Part shown: in pieces, positions 33,011-45,300 of the stretch | Position numbering within the stretch: position 1 is the first letter of the stretch | How the letters are laid out: each line of letters begins with the position of its first letter | NCBI GenBank assembly: GCA_963575745.1 | Contig: CAUYUJ010004347.1 | Span: 253,347-317,346, forward strand | Length of the DNA stretch: 64,000 nt | Reading direction: 5' to 3' | From: Prorocentrum cordatum | Lineage: Eukaryota; Sar; Dinophyceae; Prorocentrales; Prorocentraceae | Position numbers and translations under genes: made by a program | Notes under the pieces: model-generated | Databases searched by the model: none | The model's input: the letters and a program-made list of their open reading frames with translations, nothing else | What the model was told of the DNA's origin: nothing

Positions 33011-34550
33011 GAGGCCCCAGAGGCCCAAACTCATATAGTTGTATTCGGGTTTGGAAGTTGGAGGGCCCAGAAGGAATCCTCCACCTTGGGGTCGACGGAT
33101 TTGGGGTGGCCCAGCGCAGCGCGGGAAGGGGGAGAGACGTAACAATGCAGCACACTACAATCTGTAGTTTTGTTCGCAATACTTGCATACATTGGACACG
33201 TTGCATTGAGGCGTTCGCCGAAACGACGCTGCCTCTCAACACGTCGCCTCCGGACGTGAGTTCTACAGGCTTACGCCACAGTCGACGACCCCTTTGATTT
33301 GAAGCCTCGACAGAAACCCGAGAGGCAGAACCCCCCTGACCAGTTCGTCGGGGGGCCGTGCCGGGCCAGACTCCCCCCCTCTCAAATTTGCAGTCCGGGG
33401 TCCTCTGGGGGGATCTCGGGGGAACCAGCTCACACGCCTGGAGGGCGACAAGGAGCCAGCGGACCGAAGATGATGAGGGGCGCGGCGGAGGCGGAGGTCA
33501 GCTTCTCCGACTCGACTTCAGTACGTCGAGTCAGGTAAGCACACCCCGACCATCATAATCGGCATTGACAAGCGCTTCTGCGGCTTGCTTGATATTCCTG
33601 TTTTGTCCGATCCCCTCTGTAGCGCGTTTACTCGAATGGGCTCGTTGGCAGGGGTGGTCATCGTGCGAGCGTTTTTTGTTTGCCCTGTATCCGTGTGTTG
33701 TCCTGACCCCAAGGCTGGTGGGGCGGTGGCACCAGGGCATGAAGGCCGACGCGAGCGCGATCGAACTGAGCCCGCCTTTCGTTTACCTCGACTTCTCCGC
33801 GAAGAGGAGACAGAAATGCTTTGCGGCCTCGCTGCGGCTTCCAGCCGAGCTGAACGCCACCCTGGTGAAATTTGATACGCGGGCATTGCCATTGCCGCCG
33901 GCCCCCTTCAGACCTGCTACTCGTTCCCCGCCGCATGATTCCCTCTCAGACTCATCCCTCTTCCATTCGTCCTCCCTCTCGCCAGCCTGGTGCCTCGTCG
34001 GCTACCGCCATGGTTACTGTCGTAGTCACCCGAGTCGGTGGTCCTGGCGAGGGTGTGGTGGCGGCAGCTGCAGTGCCGAAGCGCGTCATGGCATTGAGGC
34101 AAGAACCCTGGAGGATGTGCCTCCGAAGGGGCTTCTTGCGGGCAAAGAACAGCGTACAAGTGCCTCGTTTGCGTCATCGGCATCGTCGTGGTGCGTTCCG
34201 CTCTGCTCGGGATTCGTTTTTCTGAGGTAGCTGCCGCCCCCCGCCTCCTGCTGCTACTCCTGCTCCAGCTCCTCCCACCTCCATCATGCTCCCTCTCTCT
34301 CCTGCCCCTCCTCTCCCTGCTCACCTCGCCTCCTCTTCACCGTGAATGCCGACGCCTCAAGCCCGCTAGCACATCAGTCACACCATGTCAGCAAGACTCG
34401 GTGGAATGCTTCTAGTGTGCCCTCGGCGGCAGAAGAGAACCCGCCGATCGCTTTGGGATACCAGGGAGAGCACCCACAAGGAGTATTGCAGATAGCGATG
34501 AGTACTACACAGAGTAACGTAGCGAGTGCTAAACCTATGAGAAACCATGC
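33011..34550. other. No firm gene; weak exon-like frame at 33739-33910
   Basis: From ATG 33739 the plus strand reads MKADASAIELSPPFVYLDFS and on to about LPAELNATLVKF. This has ordinary protein composition, better than its surroundings, but no family I recognise and no clear splice partners. The rest holds no recognisable feature. Confidence 0.3.
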
Positions 34551-34551
34551 A

Positions 34552-34735
34552 GAAGGGAGACCATACGGGAGACCACATGGGGGGTGGCATGTATGGGAGA
34601 CCAAACGGGGGGCCATGAGGAACACCATGCAGGAGGTTGTGCGGGAAACCGTGCGGGAGACCATGAGGGAGACCATGCGGGCGATGATGCAAGAGACCAT
34701 ACGGGAGAGACAGGTGGGAGATCATAACGGAGACC
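34552..34735. repeat. Minisatellite GAGACCATGCGG
   Basis: 12-15-bp units of GGGAGACCATGCGGG / GGGAGACCATGAGG with gaps. Confidence 0.85.
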
Positions 34736-36240
34736 GTGTGCGTGTGTGTGCGTGTGTTTGCGCGCCTGTGTGCCATCTTTCCCTAGCCAGGAACCCGTAT
34801 TCTCCAAATCTTGTGTGTGCCAGCTTGTCTGCGCCAGGAACGTGTATTCTCCAGATTTGGGTGCAGGGAAAGCCTGGCCAGGTTCGGCGTAGGAAGTAGG
34901 TGGATCGTTGACTCTCTCCTGGCCCTTCATCCTCGAAGAGGAGACGCCAGAGAAACGAGCTTCGATTCGTGGAGCCCGCCGCCGCTCAACAAGCTTGGTT
35001 GGGCCTTCACTCGAGGGCCCCCGCGTGCCTGAAAGAGGACGGGTACGATTTCGGCTTCGGCGTCGAGGTGGAGGTCGAGAGGAACTTGGAGGCGAAGGGG
35101 AGGATGACCGAAGAAGGGGAGCCAGCACAACATACATGAATCGGCGCTGGAACCCCCTGGCGGCGCTTCCTGCGTCGCCCCTGGCACGTTCCGCGAGTTA
35201 GGGAGGGGGGTCCAGCGCCGATCAAACATATCCGCGCGGATTCCTGGAAGTTGTTGCTTCCACCGACCATCCTTGTTCCAGAAAGGCAGGAGGAGGATAC
35301 AGAATGAAGAGAACCAGGTGTCTTGCGTGGCTCTGGGCATGCTTGGCGCATTGCAGTGTCACTCATGAGCTGACAACTAGCACCGTGCTGCCCATAGATT
35401 TTGCGCGGTGGGAATCCGTGTGGGGCTAGGGGTGTCTGTTGTCGGATGTGGGCCGCCTCTCGAACGGGAGCCCCCTCGGGGTCCGACAGCCCGCGCGCAG
35501 ACCTCCTGTAGCGCATTCGTCCCCTCGCCCTGCCCCATTCTTCCTCCCTGTAGGCTTGTGCGTGTGTTGCACCATCGCTGGTCGCCAATGAGTGCGACTG
35601 GCTTGCCACAGGAGGGGGGCCCGCGCTCTTCCCGCTGGCCCCTCGCCCCCGTGCCACGCGCCCGTGGGGGCGTTCCTGGACCTCCGCCCGGAAGGTTCGC
35701 CGAGGTAGGCAGGATGCCACGTTGAGGCAGCGACAGGGACTTCCCGGAGGTCTGGATTTTCAGAGGGGGCGCACATCAAGAAGCCATGTGCTGTTCGTCA
35801 GGGTATCCTGGGTTTTTTCGCTCCTCGCACTGCGCAGTGACTTCCCGCAGCCGTTGAAGGAGCTTCTGCGTTCAGGGTGCTCCAGGTTTCCCGTCAGGTG
35901 CACCTCGCGCACGGGTTCTCAGGGTTGGGTTTCTTGCGAGGGTTTCTTGCGGCAGCGCGGCGCGTCCGGCGCCGCCTTTGGAGCGCTCCACGTGCCGGGA
36001 AGAGGGGTCCAGCGCTGATCCAAGAAAATCTGCCCTGACCCATCACAGTTGTTGTGTATGCCGAATTGGGCTCCGTCAGGAGAAGGGCGGGAAGGACAAA
36101 CGGAGGCACGAGATGTTCTTTTTTTATTAGCACAGCTTTGCGCCGCTGTAGGCTTTAGGCCACAGCCCGCGAGGAATCCGAGGGGCGGGTGTCTGGGAGG
36201 GGCTGGCTCTTCGAGGTGCAGGAGGAGGGGTCCAGGGGAG
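34736..36240. other. No supported gene; short dispersed motif GGGGTCCAGCGCYGATC
   Basis: AACCCGTATTCTCCA recurs as AACGTGTATTCTCCA 45 bp later (34790, 34839). GGGGTCCAGCGCCGATC (about 35205) recurs as GGGGTCCAGCGCTGATC (about 36005), and inverted as ATCGGCGCTGGAACCCCC (about 35138), so parts of this stretch are copies of one small repeat. No gene recognised. Confidence 0.45.
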
Positions 36241-36247
36241 GGGGCGC

Positions 36248-36352
36248 CTCCTCCTCCTCCTCCTCCTCCTCCTCCATCCTGCCAGTCATCCGAGGAGGAG
36301 GAGGAAGAGGAGGAGGAGGAGGAGGACGAGGAGGAGGAGGAGGAGGAGGAGG
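36248..36352. repeat. Palindromic microsatellite: (CTC)n facing (GAG)n
   Basis: A CTCCTC run at about 36248-36275 is followed, after ~18 bp, by a GAGGAG run to about 36352. The two can pair into a long hairpin. Confidence 0.85.
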
Positions 36353-37217
36353 ACCAACACGTCCGATCTCGCCGGGAACGGAAAATGGACAGGCAAAGAC
36401 AATTCGATAAGCAGAGATCGCGCAGCTCAGCGAGATACAAAAGCCAAGCGAAACGCACGAGGAGACCCATGCGATCAGCGAGGCACAACCTAGGGTGGCG
36501 AGCGTCACCGAACGGCTAGTGCAAGCGTGGACCACAACTCGGCAGGATGCGATGCACGAGGATGCACGTACACGAAGAGCAACAATCAGATTTCTCGGAT
36601 CATAGCTCATGCAAACAAGACAGTGCTAAGGTGAAATCGCCGTTAGAGCATGTCCTGCTGTGGGCAGGCCGAGGAGGGGGCAAGTCGAGGTCAGAACCGC
36701 CGCCATCCGACTCTGGGAAATGCAAGCTGCATCGCACTTCTCGCTCACGCAATGCGCACTCGATACCACCTTTACAAAGGAGCTCCCAGGATTCGACCGT
36801 AAATTCGGAGGAGTCGCTGGCGGCACTCTTGCGGCGAATTCGACGTCGGAGGACGAGGTGGAGGAAGGGGCGAGGTCACGCCTGGAAGGCGTGCGCGATC
36901 CTTCCCCAGTCCAGTCCGCCCCCCGCTCACCACCGCCCCCGCCGAGGCGGGGGTCGGCGGACAGGCCCCGCTCCCCTCCCACGAACCCGAACCTGGGAGC
37001 GCAGCGCCCAGCAGGCAGGAGGAAGGGGAAGAGGCCGAGGAGGAGAGCCCGCAGGCGACTGAGCTGGCCGTCACCAGGCTCGGTGCCGCAGATCAGCACG
37101 GTCGCCAGGACGATCGCGTCGCGCGCCACTACGACGGGCCCGGCGTCCCAACCACGAGGGTGCAGACCTCCATGTCTACTCCAGCGGCGGCACGACGACC
37201 CAACTCATCGGCTCCTG
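36353..37217. other. No supported gene
   Basis: Overlapping GC-rich frames on both strands; a 188-codon plus-strand frame ends just inside the tandem duplication. No recognisable domain. Confidence 0.4.
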
Positions 37218-37888
37218 CATGTTTGAGTGGGATCGTGCCTGGAAAAAACCAGACGCGGGTGCCCTATGCACCCGCACCCCATGATCAAAGACCCTAAACA
37301 GCAAGCGGCCCGGAGCGAAGCGAGGTTATCCTTACGATCACGCGCCCCTGGGCGACTGGAACAGCCAGCTGTTCAGGGCAAAAGCGGCAGCGAGCAGCGG
37401 TCGCGGGCCTTTTGGCACCGCAGGCGCACGAGCCTCCCCGACCGGGGCTCAACTGTGCCGCTGACGGCGGCTCCTCGGCCGCTGAAGGCGGCTCTTCGCA
37501 CAGGCTCCGACCGCTATGCGGCAAGAGCCGGGAAGGGCACGAGAAGAAATTTGAACACCAGATGGGCCGCAGAGCAGGAAAGGGAAGGATGAGGAAAAGA
37601 CACAGGGGGCCCTCCCTTCCCCAGGCACTCCCCACTAAAACGTTACGTTCTCAGCTACGCTCGAACTCCCACGTTTGAGTGGGCTCATGCTTCGAAAACA
37701 ACCCAGACGCGGCGCCCTATGCACCCGCACCCCATGATCAAAGACCCTAAACAGCAAGCGGCCCGGAGCGAAGCGCGGTTATCCTCACGACCGCGCGCCC
37801 CCGGGCGACGGCAACAGGCAGCTGTTCAGGGCAAAAACGGCAGCGAGCAGCGGTCGCGCGCCTTTAGGCACCGCAGGCGCACGAGCCT
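37218..37888. repeat. Tandem duplication with 452-bp period
   Basis: GTTTGAGTGGG...CCCTATGCACCCGCACCCC ATGATCAAAGACCC and the next ~170 bp occur at 37221-37434 and again at 37673-37888. Identity by eye is over 90%. The second unit is partial. The interior 37547-37680 is a separate dispersed repeat also found at 45955-46085. Confidence 0.88.
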
Positions 37889-38335
37889 CACTGTCAGCTG
37901 TCACGGTCTATGCTCCTTGGGCTCTGCCTCAGGTCAGCTTCCCCCGGACTGCTGGCAATCCTGCGCTGTGCCACCGCGCGCGGGCGCGAGCTGCGCGCCG
38001 CCGCCGCGGCCGCGGCCGCCCCCCCGGGCCGCTGGGCCGGCCGGAGTGGCATAGGGCCGCCTGGCGCTGGCGGCGCCGCTGCAAGCGGTCGGGCACGGCC
38101 GGGCCGCGCGCGGCAGGCGGCGCGCCAGGGCGGCCCGCGGGCCGCCGCTGGGCTGAGCGGGGCTGCGCCTGGCGCGAGCGCCCCCCGCGGGCCCTCCCCC
38201 CTTTCCCCCCTCCCCCCCCCATCCCCCCCCGCGCCTGTGTCGTTGTCGTGTCGTCTCTCGTCCCCGTCGTCGTGTCGTGTCGTTTCCTGACTCTTGCCAC
38301 GGGGCTCCTCTTGCGCTTGTTTAAAAAATGTTGAA
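37889..38335. other. GC-rich spacer with C-tracts
   Basis: Extremely GC-rich; C-tracts at about 38197-38230. No gene assigned. Confidence 0.5.
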
Positions 38336-38408
38336 GCGGATCGGCAATCCGATCCGGAATCGGATCGGCGATCCGCTGGTGGTCGAGCGATCATCGCTCG
38401 ACCACCAG
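38336..38408. repeat. Pair of adjacent hairpins
   Basis: Hairpin 2 (38376-38408) is a perfect 16-bp stem (CTGGTGGTCGAGCGAT) with a 1-nt loop. Hairpin 1 (38336-38376), directly before it, is an imperfect palindrome with GCGGATCG / CGATCCGC ends and an ATCCGAT / ATCGGAT inner stem. They share one base. Confidence 0.9.
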
Positions 38409-40053
38409 ATCTACAAACAGGGAAGTACGCGTGGCACTTGAAGAAAAACATCCCCTTGCAGCCAACAACGCCAGAGATGAACGCGCTGCAACTGCCAATG
38501 ACTTGTCGGAACAGGCGCATCACCAAGCCAGTACTTGTGTCTCCGCTGCACGAGGCGCTGGACGCAGAGACGGCGCTGTTGGAGCACAGCGGTGAATTGA
38601 TCGAACCACCACTCGGATCCGAGTGGTGTGGTACATCCAGGAGGCATCGCCGTCGCATCAAGCCAGGCGACGCGCGTCGCGTCTTCCCCATCGTTGTATA
38701 CATATACGGGACCAAGTTCACCAGGAGTATCGAACCTGGCAACGCCGACGGCTTGATATGCGTCACGGGCTACATCTTGTCGACGTACAACGGCCATGTC
38801 CTGTGCGTTCTGAGCAAGCGTGGGCTTTGCCGTTGCGGGCGCAGTGGTTGGGATTCCATCTGGGGAATGCTCAAACACCTTCGATGGAGTCTAGCAGCCG
38901 CCGCCGATGGCAAGCGGTCCGCCGCGCGCTGGGACCGGAGAGACTGGCCAGACGATTCTGCGTATTCAGTTGCAAATTGTGGGACATACCAGCTGGGACA
39001 CAGGTGCGCGCCTGTCCAGATCAAAGCGGATTGGGCAGAATTCTGCTCGAGTTTGGGTTTCCCGACGTGGTCGGGTTCCAATTGTCCATGCTTCCCGCGC
39101 GCGGCTCGCAAGAATAATATGTTCGACTTCAGCAACGTCGCGATGGACAACCACGGCTGGGGTGAGCGCGAGCTGGACTATGAGGCCGCGTGCAGGAATG
39201 GCGAGGTGGAGGCGCTCGCGGTCGACGAGGGCGTCCGCAGAGCAATTTTGGAACAAGGCAAGCTCAGACATAAGACGAACTTCGGCCGCATCATCACACA
39301 TCGGACCAGTCCTACGAAAAAGGCGATCGCATGGTACCAAGCGGTGGCCTCCACGGCGCGGCAGACTTCGAAGAGCAACCAGCGCCATTATCGGTGATAT
39401 TCTGGCGCTCGCACATCGGCAATCTGCGAAGAAAGACATATTGGACACATTGCCGAACCCCGATCTTCTGTGAGGAGGTCGGCGCAACGTCAGGAGATAC
39501 GACGCGGTTGGATAGTATGCACACTATATACCTTGGAGTAGTTTCAAGATTTGAACACGCAGTGATCAATAGGGCCATTTCATGTCGGTACGAAGGTTGA
39601 TACGTCTGATGCGACCACGCTGCTGTTGTTTAACGACTACAAGAAGTGGTGCGCAGCCAATAACATTGATCTTTCGCACCAGCTGAGCACGCTGATTCCT
39701 CCAATGATTGATGGGGTCCCGCACTCACCCGTGCATGAAGACGAAAGCTGCAGAACCAGGTGCGTTGTTGCGCTGGGAAGCATCCTTCTGTTATCCAGAA
39801 AGCAAGAGGCTCAGAGACGCGGGCGTGCTTATGGCAGCTGGCACACCCCTCGCCTTTTACGTCGACACGTCAAGTCAGAAACTTTCAGCGCAACGTGGGT
39901 GAATATCAGGAGCTTCTCGATTTTGTGCTTGAAGCACCACCATTTGATGGATGGGATGGGGATTCAACGTCTTCCCACATCCCACATGTGGGCCCACATG
40001 ACGCTCAATTTCCACTGACATGGGAACCCGTGGTTTTACAGCACACCCACTGA
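38409..40053 (+). pseudogene. Transposase-like protein of a dinoflagellate repeat family, frame-broken
   Basis: The first frame runs through the hairpins to 39397; no ATG start is evident. Distinctive blocks are FPIVVYIYGTKFTRS, VLCVLSKRGLCRCGRSGWDSIW, VQIKADWAEFCSSLGFPTW, and then in the next frame LSVIFWRSHIG and TTRLDSMHTIYLGVVSRF. I recall the same ordered blocks from many dinoflagellate gene models, with DGxxF, CRCGCRGW, KADWAEF..GFPTW and H-T-L-x-LG signatures, in multicopy. I infer a mobile-element protein, possibly a transposase, but no named family is certain. The shift from the first to the second frame falls at an A5 run (39317-39321). Further shifts near 39600-39700 and 39880 break the tail (LLFNDYKKWCAANNIDL, then WEASFCYPESKRLRDAG, then NVGEYQELLDFVLEAP). 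Confidence 0.6.
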
Positions 40054-40786
40054 CGAGACTTCGAATGTACGTATTACCTGCATGGCTGCTGTTTCACACA
40101 GGGCCGATTAGGAAGAACATATCTTCCTTCGGGTCCGGCTGCTGCCGCATCTGATGCGCAGCTCGACCTTCGCGTGCGTTTGACCGCCCATGCTGGATGT
40201 GAACTCCTCGCCCTCGCCATCGCGGTCCCCCCCCCCCGCCTCCTCCCCCAAACCGCAGTCTACTCTATGTGGCGATCCACGTCCCGACCCCCTTCCCAGC
40301 TTCAGACGAGAGAACAAGAACCTCTTTCGCTGCCGACGCCCCCCGCCGTCGCACATGCACCAACCAAGAGACGCCGGCTCCACTCGCCACTGCCCGTGCG
40401 ACCTGCCCGCGACATGCCCGCAACATGCCCGCGACGCGCCCGCCACGTTCACGCGACATTCCCGCGCATTGCGACGACTGGCGCGACCTCTTCGGTATTA
40501 TGTCAGCTCGAGTTCTGCGCTGTGCGTTCGCCCTACTGCACTATTGCTGCTGCTTCCAAGCTGCTCGCTCCTCCTTCTCTTCCGCCTCCTCCCCCTCCTC
40601 CTCCTCTTACTCCTCCTCCTCCTTTCCCTCATCCTCCTCTTCATCCTTCCCCCCTCCTTCCTCATCTTCTCCCTCCTCACCCTCGCCCTCATCATCCTCC
40701 CAATCCACCTCCTCCTACCGTTGCCCTCCTGCTTCCCCAAGTCTCTTACTATTCCTTCTCTCCTGGGCCCGCGGTCGGAGCGTGCC
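40054..40786. other. Spacer with GACATGCCCGC repeats and (CTC)n tract
   Basis: GCGACATGCCCGCAACATGCCCGCGAC-type short repeats at about 40405-40465; CTCCTC-rich pyrimidine DNA at 40560-40740. No gene. Confidence 0.55.
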
Positions 40787-41052
40787 ATGGCGCTGAGCCC
40801 AGCCGAGGTCAGGCAGTGGCTTGCGGATGGCTGTGATCCCAAGTTGGTGAAGCAGCTCCAGAACTCTCCAGAAACGCCAGGGAACGAATACAGACAAGCC
40901 CGTACCGCAATAAGGACACGTTCGAGGATAATATGGACCGCCTGAAGAACACAAACAAAAAACACGAGGAGGAGCTGGCGCTGAAGCGTTTGCGGGAGGT
41001 GAAGAGGGATACTGTTCACAAAAGGGCAGGCACACGAGAAACAGAGGCGTAA
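40787..41052 (+). CDS. Short hypothetical ORF, possibly frameshifted, with coiled-coil end
   Basis: ATG at 40787 opens MALSPAEVRQWLADGCDPK, whose composition looks like a genuine protein N-terminus; this frame ends at 40945. In another frame the sequence continues as DTFEDNMDRLKNTNKKHEEE and LALKRLREVKRD to a stop near 41052, a clear helix/coiled-coil pattern. One frame change or an intron near 40895 would join them. I do not recognise the protein; it could be a fragment of a retroelement ORF. Confidence 0.3.
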
Positions 41053-42385
41053 AGATGACGCGCGATTCCAAATAGCATTGCAAATGTAATCCGCATAGAA
41101 TCTGGGTCGGGGGAAACGGGTGTAGAATGGAACGGGCTCGGGCATGACGAAGTGGAGGTGCTGACCGCCGACGGCCAATATCTCAGCTCTGGCATGCCAG
41201 CCACCCATCCACCCTTCCCGACTCAGTGCAGATGCAGATTCCACTGGCACCGCTATTCGGAATCCTCCCAGATCCTGGCCAGCGCGCTGTGAGCAGCCGT
41301 TCCCGCGGTGCGGGATCGTGGCTGCGCGACCCTCCTGGTTTAGATTTCGGCCCCGATTCGGGGCGAGCCAAAGGATTAGGCACGAACCAGCTCGTCATGC
41401 CGTGCCCCCCCGGCAGGAAACAAAAAATGGCATGAGGCCTCGCGAGCAGCCAAGGAAACCCGAAGACACAACACCTCAAAGGAGCCGCCGCTGCGCCCCA
41501 AATATGCCCCATAAATCGGTGCGTGTGGTCACCGTGTCAGCTTCCAGGAAATCAGCGCTTGAAGGGATAAGGGGGAGGATGAGGAGGAACGGCTGGAGGA
41601 GGGGGGGCGCATGAGGGGGGAGAGGAGGACTATAAGGAGGACGAGGATGAAGGGAAACTGATGGGGGGAAGGGAAGAGGGACGATGAGGGCAGGGATGGT
41701 GGAGGAAAAGGGAGATTGACGGAATGATGAGGTGGGCGGGGGGAGGGAAGCAGGACGAGGGGGCGTAAGAGGCGGAGGATGATGATTAGAAAGAGGAGGA
41801 GGAGGAGGAGGAGAAGGAGGAGGAAGAGGACGAGGACGAGGAGGAGGAGGAGGAGGAGGAGGAGGAGGGTGGGGGGCAGGAAGAGCCTCCTCATCCTCCT
41901 CTTCCTCATTCTTTTCGTCCTCCTCATCCTCCCCGCCCGCCAGCCCTCTGGAAGGCAAAAGAAGCCAGCAAGTTTTCTCGATCCTCTGGCCTCGAACTTC
42001 AAATATTGTGAAGGCCTGGTGGTCAGTGCCGCCGAAGCAGACCGTCGGCGAATGGTGAGGACAACGGTGCTAGCTTCTCCCCCACATGAAAACATCACCG
42101 CGCGCAGGAGTTATCACACGACACGCGCAGAAGCATGATGGAGTTCGACCGTGGGATGTCTCGATGAATCGGATGTCGAGGAACATCGTGTTGTTTTGCA
42201 CAGTATATGCGCCCCACGAAAACTACAACGATACTCGAAAGTTGCGCGAGAACGCTCAACACTGATGCTGGCGCAACTTCGCCATGGTATAATTCAATGT
42301 TATCACCATGAAAACGTACCTGCGACAAAAAACGCAGTTTCACTTCTAATCCCAAATAAGAAATCTGAAACGGTTTCGGAATTCC
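41053..42385. other. No supported gene; purine-rich block 41570-41880
   Basis: GGA/GGG-rich purine sequence in the middle (clean (GGA)n at about 41790-41870). Around 42130-42400 composition is less GC-rich and unique. An 85-codon plus-strand frame at 42151-42408 has no motif I know. Confidence 0.4.
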
Positions 42386-45300
42386 TTAAATGTGGAACCT
42401 CTGGGTAACCCAATCCGCGACCCCCAGCGCGCGCGCGTGCATCGTATCGACTGACTTACCTCTCCACGATCCCGTGGCCAAAGAGTAGGCGATGCGGTAA
42501 TTGATCAGGGTCGGCCACCGATGGAACTTGAACAGCGCCGCCCAGTGCTCCGCTACGCGCAGGAGTGCCTTCACCAACGAACGCCCCACCTCGTCGGGGC
42601 ACAGCGCTACTCTGAAGCTCTAGCCGCCGAGATCAACAACTCGTGTTCCTTGGAGATAGACTGAAGCGCACCCACTTTGCTAGCGCTGGCCTCCTCAGCC
42701 TGCCTGTTGTGCAGGTCGAGGTTGGACGCGATTACCCGCGCTGTGCCACCCCCTTCTACAGGGTCGGGGTCGCCCAGGGCACCCGCGGAGCGCCGGGTCT
42801 TCTCGGACGGGCCGTGCTCGTCGCGGTCGAACGTCACCCTGGGCCGCCGTGCTGGGACTCCAGAGGTCGGTCCAGCACGATGCTCGAACAGGTTCATGGG
42901 CGGTGGTGTCGGTCCAGTACCAGGGCGAACCGCGGGCGGCACCTGGCCCAGCTCCGCCCGCGCATCAGCCCCTCGCACCTCAGGACACACTCGCCAAGGC
43001 GGTAGCCCTGGCCTTTGGGGCCCACTCCTTGGGCGGCTGCCGCTCTCCCTCGCCGGCCCCTGCCCGAGGCCCGGCGGGGGCTCTCCCGGGGCGGCGCGCG
43101 CTGTTCCTGGCACCGGTTGGGCCAGGCCTCCTCGCCAAGCTCCTGCCTCTCCCTCTTCCACGTGGGCCTGGCTGAGCCCTCGCCTCTCACGGAGCACATC
43201 AGCCAGCTGACGCAGGTTGTCGAGCTCGTCGTCCGTCATGACGGACCCGCGGTCCCGCTCCAAGGCGTCGAGGGACTCCACGATGGCGTCGCAGGCGCCC
43301 CCCAAGTTATCGAAACGCTCGGCCACGTCCAGAGGATGCCCCCCGCTGCCCGAGCGTGCCCGCAGGTACTGTAGTGCCAGCGCGTCCTCCCCACGCCCGC
43401 GCCAACGCTCTCTGGCGGCGCCGCTCAGGAGCCCTCCCAGCTCTTCCCTGGACAGTGCATCTCGCCAGGGAGGCTGCGGGGGGCAGGCGGGGGGAGGCAT
43501 GGGCAGGACCTCGCGGGGCGTGCTCCCCTCTTGGTCGCCAAGCCGCTCCTCAACTCCTCGCTGGATGGTGTACAGTGGGTGCTCCTCGCGGCCGGGCCAC
43601 GCCCTTGGCCAAGGCAGTGGCCACCGGGCTAGCCGTCTTGCCGTGCTCGTCCATCCCGTCCTGAACCAGCATACTCGTCTTCAGTATGATAGCGGCAGCT
43701 CCCGCGCCAAATCGGACGGGACCGTCACTAACAGGTCGAGGCAAGGTAGACGGTAGGTGACCCACTCCGCCGGCGATCCTGTCCAACACAAATGCCGCCG
43801 ATGTGGGTGGGGATCGTGACCTGGCGGCCCTCGTGCGCTCCGGTGTCAGCCCTGCCACCACCACAGCAGGCCCTTTTGGTCGATCTGCGTGCGGTGTCAA
43901 CCGCTGGGTCACCGACAAGTCGTGCTCGAGGCAAGTCAGGGCACCGCAGCTCATCACCCGGCCCAGTGCGTGGCACCCGAGGTGTGCACACTTCTTGATT
44001 CCGCGCTCTCTCTGGTACGTGTTGGTATGCTGCCCGCAGAGAGTCACTACCTTCTCGGTCCCCTTGACGTTAGACTTCTCCCCGTCTTCGGTGACCAAAC
44101 GGATTGGTTCCCCACGGGCCCGATCGCGACATTTCTCTTTGGACAGCTGGTACATTGTGTCCCCCCTCCTGGTACAGGACGTCGTGGGCCATGCATCGCT
44201 GGTGCTCAGACTCCGGCTCCGTCTCCGAGTTGGGGTCCTTGAGCAGCTCCGCCAGGGTGTCGGCCGCGCTCCTTCTGCCGCGCCGGCAGCCCCGCTGCCC
44301 GCATCTCTCTGGCGACCCGCAGAGCTTCGCACACCCCATTCAAGCCCAAAGCCGCGCACCCACGCCCACGCGAGGCCGCTGCCGACCCGACCTCCCGAAC
44401 CAGCAGGGCTTCGACGAGGCAAGGATCAGCGCCTCTAGGTTGTTGTTCGTGGTGGCCGTGACATAACCAAAAGCCAGCGCATGGGCTGCGTAGTGGCCAT
44501 CGTCGAGGCACGGCATCTCCCTGCAGAGGTGGACCACCTTGTCTTGGGAGTCCTCCACGAGGTCCCGTAGACGTCGCGAGGTAGTCGCCAGCATTTCCTT
44601 GTAAGGCCATGCGACCCCAGCCTTCTTGCACTTGATGCCTGTGCTCAGCGATGGTCGCTCCAACCTCGCAGATGTATCGCCTACCTTGATGATCAGGTAG
44701 TGCGGCACTCTGTCGGCCCCCTTCGCCCGCAGCTGCGGGTGGAACTCGTTATCCACGGGCGTGGCAGTCGCAGGCCGAGGTAGCTCAGGCACGACACTTT
44801 CGTCCAATGCAGACGGGCCTGGCGCCTTCGCTGGGCAGCGCCATCCGAACAAGCGCCCAGCCCACCTGAGCGGCGTGCCAAGCAAGAGAAGAGGTCGAGC
44901 GCCGAGGCGATGGATTGGAGCCCGCACCCGAGGCCGATCACCAACGCCACAAGGAGACCCGCAAAGGTTGTCCAGCACAACATGGGCCACCCCGTACCAA
45001 AGGCCGTGTGGCCCAATGTGTTGAGGCTGCTCCCAATGACGCCGCCGCCACTCCAGGCAACGGCGGTCCACTTGAGGTCTGACATCGGCAGGTCCATGAA
45101 GCACCCGCCCAGCCAACTGGCCCCGACTTTCACGCCACCGAAGCCGAACCAGCCGTGTTGGCTCTCCTCCTCATCCCCAGCCTCTTCCTGGGGAGGCGGT
45201 GGGGGGCGCCCGGCACCTCGCGGCTCGCCCTTGGCCGGTGGCTCTCGGCCCCACCCTGTGACCCAGTCCCAGGCTGGGTTCTTCCTCCTCCGGGCAGCGC

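Noticed and set aside
34915-35110. Exon-like plus-strand text (WPFILEEETPEKRASIRGARR)
   Set aside because: Arg/Gly-biased with no recognised domain and next to dispersed repeats.
37221-37888. The direct repeats as LTRs of a short element
   Set aside because: No TG...CA ends, no target duplication and no coding interior; a 452-bp tandem duplication explains them better.
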